Below the pieces are notes generated by a model. The model was not told the DNA's origin. It did no database searches and saw only the letters and a program-made list of their open reading frames with translations. Below, one piece after another: positions 8,157 to 17,161 of a stretch of DNA of 64,000 nt (its first letter is position 1; every line of letters starts with the position of its first letter). Position numbers and translations under genes: made by a program. The DNA is from Acinetobacter piscicola (GTDB lineage: Bacteria; Pseudomonadota; Gammaproteobacteria; Pseudomonadales; Moraxellaceae), in contig NZ_CP048659.1 in the NCBI RefSeq assembly GCF_015218165.1, positions 1,178,001 to 1,242,000 of the forward strand, in the 5' to 3' direction.

Positions 8157-9626
8157 TCAACGGGCAAAGAGGCAGGCTGTACCATTTTTTTCTTGATATT
8201 CATCCATCCATGTTTGATGTGCTTCAAGTTCTGCTGCTGAAGCTAGAATGACAGGTGCATCTAGATCGATTTTTTGACGTACTTGTGCATCATTAGAAAA
8301 TTCGTCGTCATTCGACAAAGCGTCCATATCAAAAGAGACTTGTCCACCCGTCATCGCTAAATAGACGTCAGATAAAATTTCCGCATCCAGTAATGCACCG
8401 TGGAAAGTACGATCCCTTTGCGGAATTTCATAACGGCGAACCAAGGCATCTAAGGAGTTTTTTTGTCCTGGATGCTTACTTTTTGCCATGGCTAAAGTAT
8501 CGGTGACAGTACACACCTCAGACAATGCGACGAAACCACTACGTTTAAACTCCATATCTAAGAAGTTCATATCGAAGCTTGCATTATGTGCAATGATTTC
8601 GCTGCCTTTTAGATAGTCAAATAAGACTTGGGCAATGTCATTGTATTTCGGTTTATCTTTTAAAAACTCATCGGTGATACCGTGAATTGCTTCTGAGTCG
8701 CCCACAGGTTTTTCAGGGTTAATATAAATATGAATTGAGCTACCTGTTAGTTTACGATTGATCATTTCAATCGCACCGACCTCGATAATTCGGTCGCTAT
8801 CTTGAAAATAAAAACCTGTGGTTTCTGTATCCAAGATCAATTGGCGTGGACCTTGTATATCGAGTTTTTTCGGAGTAATGACAATCTGTGGATGTGATGA
8901 AGTACTTGAGCTGATAGTTTCATTCACTTCATTTTGCTGTGCTATGGCATTAGAGCCTGTTATTTGAGATGAATCGCTTTCATCACTTGTATAGTTCACT
9001 TCATGCATGACTGATGTCGTCTCTGAGGCATCGGTTATTTCAGCATTTTCAAATTCATCAGGCATATCTTGATCAGTTAAATCAAAACCAAAAGGGTCGT
9101 CTAAAAGCCAATCTGTTTCAACTTTTTTTTTATCTTCAGTCATGGGAGTATTTGCCTGTGTCGCTGTTTTTTGAACCGTGGTGATTTGTGGTGTGGTTAT
9201 GCCTTTGGCAGTATTTGCTGCACCTAAGTTGGCAAGTTGATCTGCCATTTCATTGCCCGCGTGTCCCGCATGTCCTTTAATCCAATTCCATTCAATATCA
9301 CGATCTTTGCAGGTTGCATCAAGTTCTTTCCAAAGGTCTGGATTTTTCACATCTTTCCAGTTTTTCTTTTTCCAACCTTCAATCCACTCCGTGATGCCGC
9401 GTTTGACGTAGTTGGAATCTGTCCAAAGAACCAATTTTGCTTCTTTTGGACAAAAGGCAATCCCTTGAATGGCTGCTGATAGTTCCATACGGTTATTGGT
9501 TGTTTCAAGTTCACCCCCACAGAGTTTATGTTCTTCTGTTGCTGTAATGACATATGCGCCCCAACCCCCAAGTCCGGGATTGCCTTTACATGCACCATCT
9601 ACATAAAGCGTGATTGTTTGAGACAT
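8157..9626 (-). CDS. Fusion of RNase HI and DNA polymerase III epsilon (proofreading) subunit
   Basis: One reading frame of 489 residues carries two complete enzymes. Residues 1-142 are RNase HI with catalytic D10, E48, D70 and D129 (VDGACKGNPG, NNRMEL, WTDSNYV, NEMADQLA). A low-complexity acidic/Ser-Thr linker of about 120 residues follows. Residues 262-425 are a DEDDh exonuclease with D266, E268, D352, H409 and D414 (LDTETTG, HNASFDMNFLD, HGALLDAE). After it comes GGQVSFDM, in the place of the clamp-binding motif of E. coli epsilon. In other bacteria rnhA and dnaQ are separate neighbours. ATG 9626 is chosen over TTG 9638; neither has a strong ribosome site. Confidence 0.93.
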   Translation of the reverse strand: MSQTITLYVDGACKGNPGLGGWGAYVITATEEHKLCGGELETTNNRMELSAAIQGIAFCPKEAKLVLWTDSNYVKRGITEWIEGWKKKNWKDVKNPDLWKELDATCKDRDIEWNWIKGHAGHAGNEMADQLANLGAANTAKGITTPQITTVQKTATQANTPMTEDKKKVETDWLLDDPFGFDLTDQDMPDEFENAEITDASETTSVMHEVNYTSDESDSSQITGSNAIAQQNEVNETISSSTSSHPQIVITPKKLDIQGPRQLILDTETTGFYFQDSDRIIEVGAIEMINRKLTGSSIHIYINPEKPVGDSEAIHGITDEFLKDKPKYNDIAQVLFDYLKGSEIIAHNASFDMNFLDMEFKRSGFVALSEVCTVTDTLAMAKSKHPGQKNSLDALVRRYEIPQRDRTFHGALLDAEILSDVYLAMTGGQVSFDMDALSNDDEFSNDAQVRQKIDLDAPVILASAAELEAHQTWMDEYQEKNGTACLFAR

Positions 9627-9655
9627 AGTGATAACCAATGAAATTGAATTTAGTG

Positions 9656-9684
9656 TTGAACATAACGAGCGAAGAATTTATTGT
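9656..9684 (+). promoter_or_regulatory. Candidate promoter for the mltD leader
   Basis: TTGAAC (9656-9661) and TATTGT (9679-9684) are 17 nt apart on the plus strand. Initiation would fall near 9691, at the first base of a hairpin that ends in a T-run. The match is modest and the assignment is inference. Confidence 0.35.
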
Positions 9685-9690
9685 ATACGC

Positions 9691-9728
9691 AAATCGCGCC
9701 TTTCAACGGGCAGAACGGCGATTTTTTT
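9691..9728 (+). terminator. Terminator-like hairpin in the mltD leader
   Basis: AAATCGC (9691-9697) pairs with GCGATTT (9718-9724), with an inner GCC/GGC helix. Seven consecutive T (9722-9728) follow. It sits about 120 nt before the mltD start codon and no gene ends here on the plus strand. It could therefore be a leader attenuator or the end of a very short RNA. Confidence 0.4.
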
Positions 9729-9846
9729 AATTTTTTGTAACATTTGTAAGCAGTTTGCTTGCAATAAGTGCCTTGTATGAGTCAGATGCTCTACTAAAAT
9801 GGCATGGATAAAATAATTTACTATATTTTGATGTTCGGAACCCTGT

Positions 9847-12800
9847 ATGTCTAAACCAACCACAATTGCGTGGCAGCCCAATTCTTCTGCTTTATTTAAA
9901 TTATCATTCATGACATCAGCACTGGCTGCCATTGGGTTAATGACAGGGTGTTCTTCTTCGCAAACTGTGACCAAGACACAAACCAGTAAGCAAACAGGAA
10001 TGTTAGATGCAAGCAGTTTAGATTCTTTAGAAGATCTATTGTCTGCAACTGATATGCGTGCAGTGGAAGGTGATCGTTTATTGATTTTAAAACATGGTGA
10101 TGTATGGAAACGTATGTCCGTTGGTTTTAAAATGAATGAAGATCGTTGGGACCCTCGTATTGATGCTCAGCGTAGTTGGTTTGCAGCACGTCAACCGTAT
10201 ATTGACCGTTTGAGTGCGCGTGCATCTCGTTATTTGTACCATACTGTAAAAGAAGCTGAGCGCCGTGGTTTACCTACAGAATTAGCATTATTACCGATTA
10301 TTGAAAGTTCTTATGATCCTGCCGCAACTAGTAGTGCAGCGGCAGCGGGAATGTGGCAGTTTATTCCAAGTACAGGGAAAATTTACGGTTTAAGACAAAC
10401 AAGTGCCTATGATGGTCGTCGTGATGTCGTTGAGTCGACGCGTGCAGCTTATGAATTTTTAGGTAGCTTATATAATCAATTTGGTTCTTGGGAATTGGCA
10501 CTTGCTGCATATAATGCAGGTCCAGGTCGTATTCAACAAGCAATTAATCGTAATGAAGCAGCGGGTCTACCGACAGATTATTGGTCATTACGTTTGCCGC
10601 AAGAAACTATGAACTATGTCCCACGCTTCTTGGCCGTGGCACAAATTGTTAAAAATCCACAAAAATATGGGGTAACTTTACCTCCGATTGCCAACCGTCC
10701 GCATTTTAGGGAAGTTTCTGTGCCTGCGGGTGTACAGTTAAATCAAATTGCTGCAACCACAGGTTTAAGTCGTGCAGAATTGTATGCGTTAAATCCAGGG
10801 CATCGAGGTGAAATTATAGATCCTTCAAGTCCAATGAAGATTTTAATTCCTGCGGATTTAAACCCGACTATCGATGCGAAATTAAAAAAACTACAGTCTA
10901 GTACAGGCGGTTATTGGGCAAATACGGCGCCTGCTTATGTTCCTGCACCTAGCTATGTCCCTGCAAATACAGGTACACCGATTACGCCTACAACCACGAA
11001 TCCACCCGCGTTAATTGCAAGTACAGCACCTGTTCAGTCTGCGAAAGTTGTAACGAGTACAGTGCCAACGACAACACCATCACCTACGACGTTGAAAACA
11101 ACGCCGCAAGGATCATCGGCCTTGGCTGCGTTTGCAGCAGATGCGACTGTGCCAAGTGCACCACGTATTCCTGTTGCAGTCACTCAAGCAAGCAATGTAA
11201 AACCTGTGACTGTTGAACCACCGTTATCGGCACAGGAACGTGAACAGATTGTAGCTGCAGTGAAAGCAGATGATGCAAAGTTAACGGTAAAGCAAGTGGT
11301 TGAACCACAAGCAACGCAAGCTGAAAAAGATGAAGTCGTTAAAGAAATCAAAGCCATTGCACCACAAGGGACAGAAATTGTTGACCCTTATGATGGTAAA
11401 ATTAAGTTAACTGCGATTCAAACAAGTCAATCCGTTGCAGAGCAACAGGGTCGGGAAAATACAGTTGGTTTTGCTTATCCAAAAGGTTTGGCTGAACCTA
11501 CAGCGATCAGTGCGGATGAAGCAAAACTCAATCAAGACAAAAAGTTTGAAAAAACGGAAAGTGAAGTGGTTGTGGTGCCACCAAAAGGTAAGCGCAGTAC
11601 CTATACGGTATTGGCGGGCGATACTTTGGCATTGATTGCCATGAAAAATGGGGTAAATTGGCGTGACATTGCCAAATGGAACCAAGTCGATCCAAATGGA
11701 ACTTTATTTGTTGGTGCAACTTTATATTTATATGACGCTAAACCACAAGATGTTGAAAGCTCAAGTAAAAAAGTGGATAGCATGCCTGCCACATATACAG
11801 TTAAACCGAATGACAGTTTAATTGGTGTTGCCAATCAATTTAATTTGTCTGTATCACAATTAGCAAGTTATAACAATTTGACTACCACCAGTAATTTATT
11901 TGTGGGTCAAAAGCTGCACCTCAAAGACAATGGTAGCGATAAACTCTCTGCACTCAATAAAACTTTAGTTCGTTCTGATACAAGCAAGCCTGAAGCTAAA
12001 ATTAAGACAAAGCCTTATGTGGTGAAACGTGGTGAATATCTCAAAGTGATCGCGGATCGTTATGCCTTGTCAGTACAAGAATTGGCAGATTTAACACCAG
12101 GCTTGGAAGTGGGGAATTTATATGCAGGGCAAAAAATTAATGTTCCTGTACAAGAGGTTGAACAACGTGTTGACAAAATTGAGTCTAAAATTGTTGATCA
12201 GACTAAATTTAAAAATGTGCAAGCGCAAACCCGTTATAAAACTGAAAATTATCGTGTAAAAAGTGGGGATACTTTATCGAGTATCGCTGTACAGTCAAAA
12301 ATCAGTTTGTCTGAGCTTGCTGAGCTAAATAATTTATCGACTTCCAAAGGTTTATTGGTTGGCCAAACCATTAAAGTGCCTGAAGGAAGTACAGTGCCAG
12401 ACAGTTATACTGTGCAATCAGGAGATAGCCTGACGAGTGTTGCCAGTAAATATAATATGTCTGTGGGTCAAGTTGCTGATTTAAATGGCATGAGTACCAA
12501 TGCAGGCTTGTTTGTTGGACAAAAACTAAAATTGTCAGGTGAACCTGTACAAAGCAGAACCAAGTCTGTTGAATCTGAAGACGTGGTCAATAATAGCCGT
12601 AGCGCTGAAAAAGATGTTCATATTGTAAAAGCTGGGGAAACACTAGCTTCGGTTGCGCAGAAGTATCATTTACAACTCGCGTTTTTAACAGAGCTGAATG
12701 GTTTGGCTAAAAATGCCAAGTTACGTGCAGGACAGCGTTTAAAAATTGATGGGGAATTACCCAGTAAAGGCGCAGTATCTAAAGAAACAGAGAATCTAGC

Positions 12801-13128
12801 AACGAGCAAAACCACACGTTCAACGCAAAATACAGAAACTTATACGGTGAAATCAGGAGAGTCTTTAAATCTGATTGCAAACCGCTTAGGGATTTCAGCG
12901 AATGAGTTGGCTAAGTTAAATAATCTCAATGGTCGTACAGGCTTACAACGTGGTCAAAGCATTCGTATTCCAAAGTTAGTCACAGAGTATAAAGTGAAAA
13001 GTGGTGATTCTTTGATTCGTTTGGCAAGCAAATATGGGATTGCGAGTAACGAGCTTGCAGAGCTAAATGATATGAAACCTTCTACACAACTGCGTATTGG
13101 GGATGTTATTAAAGTGCCAAACTTGTAA
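9847..13128 (+). CDS. mltD: Membrane-bound lytic murein transglycosylase D with nine LysM domains
   Basis: Lipoprotein transglycosylase that cuts the MurNAc-GlcNAc bond to form 1,6-anhydro ends. Lipobox LMTGC with Cys35. The SLT domain at about 130-260 has catalytic Glu153 in IIESSYDPAA, followed by AAGMWQFIPSTGKIYGL and LALAAYNAGPGRI. A divergent LysM lies at about 288-335, then a Pro/Thr-rich linker to about 580. Eight canonical LysM repeats follow from 582 to the end (pattern YxVKSGDxLxxIAxxxxxSxxELxxLNxL). At 1093 residues it is about twice the size of E. coli MltD, which has two LysM. yejA starts 38 nt downstream. Confidence 0.93.
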   Translation: MSKPTTIAWQPNSSALFKLSFMTSALAAIGLMTGCSSSQTVTKTQTSKQTGMLDASSLDSLEDLLSATDMRAVEGDRLLILKHGDVWKRMSVGFKMNEDRWDPRIDAQRSWFAARQPYIDRLSARASRYLYHTVKEAERRGLPTELALLPIIESSYDPAATSSAAAAGMWQFIPSTGKIYGLRQTSAYDGRRDVVESTRAAYEFLGSLYNQFGSWELALAAYNAGPGRIQQAINRNEAAGLPTDYWSLRLPQETMNYVPRFLAVAQIVKNPQKYGVTLPPIANRPHFREVSVPAGVQLNQIAATTGLSRAELYALNPGHRGEIIDPSSPMKILIPADLNPTIDAKLKKLQSSTGGYWANTAPAYVPAPSYVPANTGTPITPTTTNPPALIASTAPVQSAKVVTSTVPTTTPSPTTLKTTPQGSSALAAFAADATVPSAPRIPVAVTQASNVKPVTVEPPLSAQEREQIVAAVKADDAKLTVKQVVEPQATQAEKDEVVKEIKAIAPQGTEIVDPYDGKIKLTAIQTSQSVAEQQGRENTVGFAYPKGLAEPTAISADEAKLNQDKKFEKTESEVVVVPPKGKRSTYTVLAGDTLALIAMKNGVNWRDIAKWNQVDPNGTLFVGATLYLYDAKPQDVESSSKKVDSMPATYTVKPNDSLIGVANQFNLSVSQLASYNNLTTTSNLFVGQKLHLKDNGSDKLSALNKTLVRSDTSKPEAKIKTKPYVVKRGEYLKVIADRYALSVQELADLTPGLEVGNLYAGQKINVPVQEVEQRVDKIESKIVDQTKFKNVQAQTRYKTENYRVKSGDTLSSIAVQSKISLSELAELNNLSTSKGLLVGQTIKVPEGSTVPDSYTVQSGDSLTSVASKYNMSVGQVADLNGMSTNAGLFVGQKLKLSGEPVQSRTKSVESEDVVNNSRSAEKDVHIVKAGETLASVAQKYHLQLAFLTELNGLAKNAKLRAGQRLKIDGELPSKGAVSKETENLATSKTTRSTQNTETYTVKSGESLNLIANRLGISANELAKLNNLNGRTGLQRGQSIRIPKLVTEYKVKSGDSLIRLASKYGIASNELAELNDMKPSTQLRIGDVIKVPNL

Positions 13129-13166
13129 AATTGGGAAAGAACAGTCAGTAAAAGGATAGACTCAAT

Positions 13167-15011
13167 ATGCAATTGAGCTTTGCGTATGCAAAACAGTTTG
13201 GGATGACATATGCTTTATTGCTAATGGGAAGTCAAGTTTGGGCCGCGGTTCAGACTACGCCGTATATTGCAATTCATACCACCGCTAAGTATGCAAATGC
13301 GCAAGCAATGCCTTATGCCAATCCAACTGCACCTAAAGGCGGTTGGATCAGTCAAGCAAGCAATGGTACTTTTGATAATTTGAACGGCTTTAATGGCAAA
13401 GGAACGAGTGCTGAAGGGACAAATTTTTTATTTGATACCTTGATGAGTTCATCGCTCGATGAACCGAGTGTGATGTACCCTTTATTGGCTGAAAAAGTCA
13501 CTTTTGATCCTGAAAAAACCAAATTTGTGATTTTTCATTTAAATCCCAAAGCGAAGTTTAGTAATGGTACGCCTGTTACTGCTGAAGATGTGAAGTTTAC
13601 TTTTGACAGTATTCAAGCAAAAGCAAATCCTGGTTTTCAGATGTATTTGTCAGATTTAGCCAAAACTGAGGTTTTGTCAAAGTATCAAGTTAAAGTTACG
13701 TTTAAATCCGACAATAATTCTGAAATGCCATTGATCTTGTCTAGCATTGCGATTTATTCCAAAGCGGATTGGAAAAATCGTGATTTTGCCAAAATTACCA
13801 TGCAACCCATCTTAGGTTCAGGTCCTTATCTGATTGATCGTATCGATGCAGGACGCAGTATTTCTTACAAGCGTAATCCATATTATTGGGGCAAAGATTT
13901 AGCGGTCAACAAAGGTCGCTATAATTTTGATTTGGTTAAATTTGTCTATTATCGTAGTTTAGATATTGCTTTTGAAGGGTTTAAATCAGGGCAATATACA
14001 TTTCACGAAGAGAAAATTTCTCGAAAATGGACAACAGAATATAATTTCCCTGCCTTAACTGCGGGAATGGTGACAAAATATATTGCCAAAACTGAAAATC
14101 CTGCGCCGACACAAAGCTTTTTATTTAATACCCGTAAAGCACCATTTAATGATATCTATTTTCGGCAGGCGCTTAGTTATGTTTATGATTTTGAGTGGCT
14201 CAATAAGGCTTTATTTTATGGGCAATATATTCGTTTAAACAGTTATTTCCAAAATAGTGAATTGGCAGCTACAGGCAAACCGAGTCAGCAAGAGTTACAA
14301 ATTTTGCAGCCGTACTTAGCGCGTTTACACCCTTTACAACGTCAAGGGGTTTTAGCAGATTGGAAGTATCCTGTTTCAGATGCCAGTGGCTTTAACCGCA
14401 ATAATCTATTAACAGCACGGGCATTGTTGCTAAAAGCAGGTTATCGTTATCAAAATGCGATGTTGGTCGATGCAAAAGGGCAACCGATTCGGATTGAATT
14501 TATGATTCATCAAGAGGGTTTGCAGCGAACATTGATGCCATTTGTACGTAATCTTAAAAAACTTGGTATTCAAGTCTCAGTACGTCAAGTTGATGTGCCG
14601 CAGTATATTGAACGTATGCGCCGTTCTGATTTTCAGATGACCACCAATGTCATGCCACAATCCTTAACGCCAGGCAATGAACAAGCACAAATGTGGAGCA
14701 GTAAAGCGGCAGATGAGGTGGGCAATTATAATTATGCAGGTATTAAAAATCCTGTGATTGATGAAGCGGTACAACAAGTGATTCGCGCGCCAAATCGTGA
14801 GCAATTGATTCTACGCACCAAAATTTTAGATCGTTTATTACGTTCAGGTTATTATCATATTTTGACCTATGGCAATGATAAAAATTGGTACGCCTACTGG
14901 AATATGTATAAGCAACCGAAAGTGAAACCCAAATTATCTTTAGGTTTAGACTATTGGTGGTCTGATCCACAACACGCACAAAAAGTCAGTCAATATTTGC
15001 GTAAACAATAA
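13167..15011 (+). CDS. yejA: Peptide ABC transporter substrate-binding protein (family 5), YejA type
   Basis: 614-residue periplasmic binding protein with a signal peptide (MTYALLLMGSQVWAAV). SBP family 5 hallmarks are FSNGTPVTAEDVKFTFDSI, GSGPYLIDRIDAGRSISYKRNPYYWGKD, and NTRKAPFNDIYFRQALSYVYDFEWLNK. It delivers peptides to the YejBEF permease encoded next. In E. coli Yej imports microcin C and peptides; a related YejBEF system in Agrobacterium imports muropeptides. The mltD gene is 38 nt upstream and yejB 57 nt downstream, which points to one transcript. Confidence 0.92.
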   Translation: MQLSFAYAKQFGMTYALLLMGSQVWAAVQTTPYIAIHTTAKYANAQAMPYANPTAPKGGWISQASNGTFDNLNGFNGKGTSAEGTNFLFDTLMSSSLDEPSVMYPLLAEKVTFDPEKTKFVIFHLNPKAKFSNGTPVTAEDVKFTFDSIQAKANPGFQMYLSDLAKTEVLSKYQVKVTFKSDNNSEMPLILSSIAIYSKADWKNRDFAKITMQPILGSGPYLIDRIDAGRSISYKRNPYYWGKDLAVNKGRYNFDLVKFVYYRSLDIAFEGFKSGQYTFHEEKISRKWTTEYNFPALTAGMVTKYIAKTENPAPTQSFLFNTRKAPFNDIYFRQALSYVYDFEWLNKALFYGQYIRLNSYFQNSELAATGKPSQQELQILQPYLARLHPLQRQGVLADWKYPVSDASGFNRNNLLTARALLLKAGYRYQNAMLVDAKGQPIRIEFMIHQEGLQRTLMPFVRNLKKLGIQVSVRQVDVPQYIERMRRSDFQMTTNVMPQSLTPGNEQAQMWSSKAADEVGNYNYAGIKNPVIDEAVQQVIRAPNREQLILRTKILDRLLRSGYYHILTYGNDKNWYAYWNMYKQPKVKPKLSLGLDYWWSDPQHAQKVSQYLRKQ

Positions 15012-15068
15012 TTTAGACTGTATTTGAGCAAAAATAAAAGCCATGCGCTTACAAGGAATGTCTAATCA

Positions 15069-16148
15069 ATGGGCACATACATTCTCAAACGACTTCTACT
15101 GATTATTCCAACATTGTTTTTTATTTTATTGATTAACTTTGTGGTGATTCAACTCGCACCTGGCGGTCCTGTAGAGCAGGCGATTCAACAGGCTGAAAGC
15201 TTTCAAGGTATGGGGCATGCACCTGCGGGAGCAGAAGTGGCATCCGCTTCAAATCATTCGAGTCAGTACCAAGGTGCTCGTGGTTTGAGTGAGGATATGG
15301 TGGAGAAAATCAAAGCTCAGTATGGGTTTGATCGACCTGCACCTGAACGTTTTTGGATGATGCTCAAAGGCTATCTGCATTTTGATTTTGGCACGAGCTT
15401 TTTCAAAGACAAACCTGTCACACAGTTGTTATGGGAAAAAATGCCAGTGACTGTGTCTTTAGGTTTGTGGAGTACTTTGCTGATTTATTTGGTTTCCATT
15501 CCACTTGGGATTAAAAAAGCCAAACAGCACGGTATGCTTTTTGATAAATCAACTTCATTAATCTTAGCCGTGGGCTATGCTGTTCCATCTTTTGTATTTG
15601 CAGTTTTGCTCATTGTATTCTTTGCGGGTGGTTCTTATTTTCAATGGTTTCCATTGCAAGGCTTGGTTTCGGATGATTTTCATAGTTTAAGTGTATTGGG
15701 AAAAATTAAAGATTATTTTTGGCACATGACTTTGCCTTTGATTGCCATCGTGTTGGGTGGTTTTGCAGGTTTAACCTATTTGACGAAGTATTCGTTTATG
15801 GAAGAACTGAATAAACAATATGTAATTGCCGCACGTGCCAAAGGTTTAAATGAAAATCGTGTGCTCTATGGACACGTTTTTCGTAATGCCATGCTTATTG
15901 TCATTGCAGGTTTACCTGAAGCTTTGGTCGGTATTTTCTTTGTTGGAAATCTATTTATTGAAATTATTTTCAATTTGGATGGACTGGGTTTACTTGGTTT
16001 TGAGGCGATTACCCAACGTGATTATCCTGTGATTTTTGGCACATTATTTCTATTTACCTTATTGGGTTTGGTATTACGTTTGATTAGTGATGTCTTATAT
16101 CAAATCATTGACCCACGAATTAATTTTGAATCGAGAGGTGCGAAATAA
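15069..16148 (+). CDS. yejB: Peptide ABC transporter permease YejB
   Basis: 359-residue inner-membrane permease of the DppB/OppB class. The N-terminal segment is YILKRLLLIIPTLFFILLIN. A periplasmic insert of about 70 residues is typical of YejB, and several further TM segments follow. The cytoplasmic EAA loop reads YVIAARAKGLNENRVLYGHV and contacts the ATPase. The stop TAA overlaps the yejE ATG by one base (TAATG), which implies coupled translation and equal stoichiometry. Confidence 0.95.
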   Translation: MGTYILKRLLLIIPTLFFILLINFVVIQLAPGGPVEQAIQQAESFQGMGHAPAGAEVASASNHSSQYQGARGLSEDMVEKIKAQYGFDRPAPERFWMMLKGYLHFDFGTSFFKDKPVTQLLWEKMPVTVSLGLWSTLLIYLVSIPLGIKKAKQHGMLFDKSTSLILAVGYAVPSFVFAVLLIVFFAGGSYFQWFPLQGLVSDDFHSLSVLGKIKDYFWHMTLPLIAIVLGGFAGLTYLTKYSFMEELNKQYVIAARAKGLNENRVLYGHVFRNAMLIVIAGLPEALVGIFFVGNLFIEIIFNLDGLGLLGFEAITQRDYPVIFGTLFLFTLLGLVLRLISDVLYQIIDPRINFESRGAK

Positions 16149-17161
16149 TGTCACCGATCATGCAAACCCGATTGAAAAGATTTAAAAAAAATCGTCTTGG
16201 TTTTGGCTGTTTTATTTTATTTATTCTTATTTTTATTTTGTCTTTGGGCGCAGAGTTTATTGCCAATGATAAGCCACTTTTAGTCAAATATGATGCGCAA
16301 TATTACACGCCCGTATTCAAAAAATATCCTGAAACCACATTTGGTGGGGTATTTGAAACGGAGGCAGATTATCGTGATCCTGCAGTACAGCAGATGATTG
16401 ATGCCAAAGGTTGGGCGATCTGGCCAATTTTACGTTATTCCTATCAAACGCCCAATCTAGATTTGGCTGTGCCATTACCTTCACCTCCGACTGCACAAAA
16501 CTGGTTGGGCACAGATGACCAAGGACGTGATGTTGTGGCACGTATTTTATATGGGCTGCGTGTGTCTTTATTGTTTGGTTTGGCGCTGACTTTGTTTGCT
16601 TCAGTGATTGGAATTATCGTGGGGGCGATTCAGGGCTATTATGGTGGGTGGATTGACTTAATTGGTCAGCGTGTATTAGAGGTGTGGGGTGGTTTGCCTA
16701 CACTATTTATGATCATGATTTTGGTGAGTTTATTTACCCCTAGCGTGTATTGGTTATTTTTGATCATGTTGGTGTTCGGTTGGCCGGCCTTAGTGGGGTT
16801 GGTCCGTGCAGAGTTTTTACGTGCTCGAAATTTAGACTATGTTCGTGCCGCACGGTCTTTGGGTGTGCGTGATCGTACCATTATGTTTAGGCATATTTTA
16901 CCCAATGCGATGAGTTCAAGTTTGTCTCAATTACCTTTTATGTTGACTGCAAATATTACTGCTTTAACTGCATTGGATTTTCTCGGTTATGGTTTACCGC
17001 CTGATGCAGCATCTTTAGGTGAATTGTTGCTACAAGGAAAAAATAATTTAACAGCACCATGGTTGGCATTGTCAGGTTTCTTTACTTTGGCTTTGGTACT
17101 TTCTTTATTGATTTATATTGGGGAGGCGACACGAGATGCATTCGATCCAAGACGTCAATAA
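16148..17161 (+). CDS. yejE: Peptide ABC transporter permease YejE
   Basis: 337-residue permease partner of YejB, DppC/OppC class. One N-terminal TM at about residues 18-38, a periplasmic insert rich in Tyr and Pro with NWLGTDDQGRDVVARILYG, then five further TM segments. The EAA loop is DYVRAARSLGVRDRTIMFRH. ATG 16148 overlaps the yejB stop by one base. The 3' end overlaps yejF by 26 nt. Confidence 0.95.
   Translation: MSPIMQTRLKRFKKNRLGFGCFILFILIFILSLGAEFIANDKPLLVKYDAQYYTPVFKKYPETTFGGVFETEADYRDPAVQQMIDAKGWAIWPILRYSYQTPNLDLAVPLPSPPTAQNWLGTDDQGRDVVARILYGLRVSLLFGLALTLFASVIGIIVGAIQGYYGGWIDLIGQRVLEVWGGLPTLFMIMILVSLFTPSVYWLFLIMLVFGWPALVGLVRAEFLRARNLDYVRAARSLGVRDRTIMFRHILPNAMSSSLSQLPFMLTANITALTALDFLGYGLPPDAASLGELLLQGKNNLTAPWLALSGFFTLALVLSLLIYIGEATRDAFDPRRQ

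Noticed and set aside
12232..13128. Repetitive LysM DNA considered as a tandem-repeat array or CRISPR
   Set aside because: Repeat similarity is at protein level within one continuous frame; there are no short identical DNA repeats with unique spacers.
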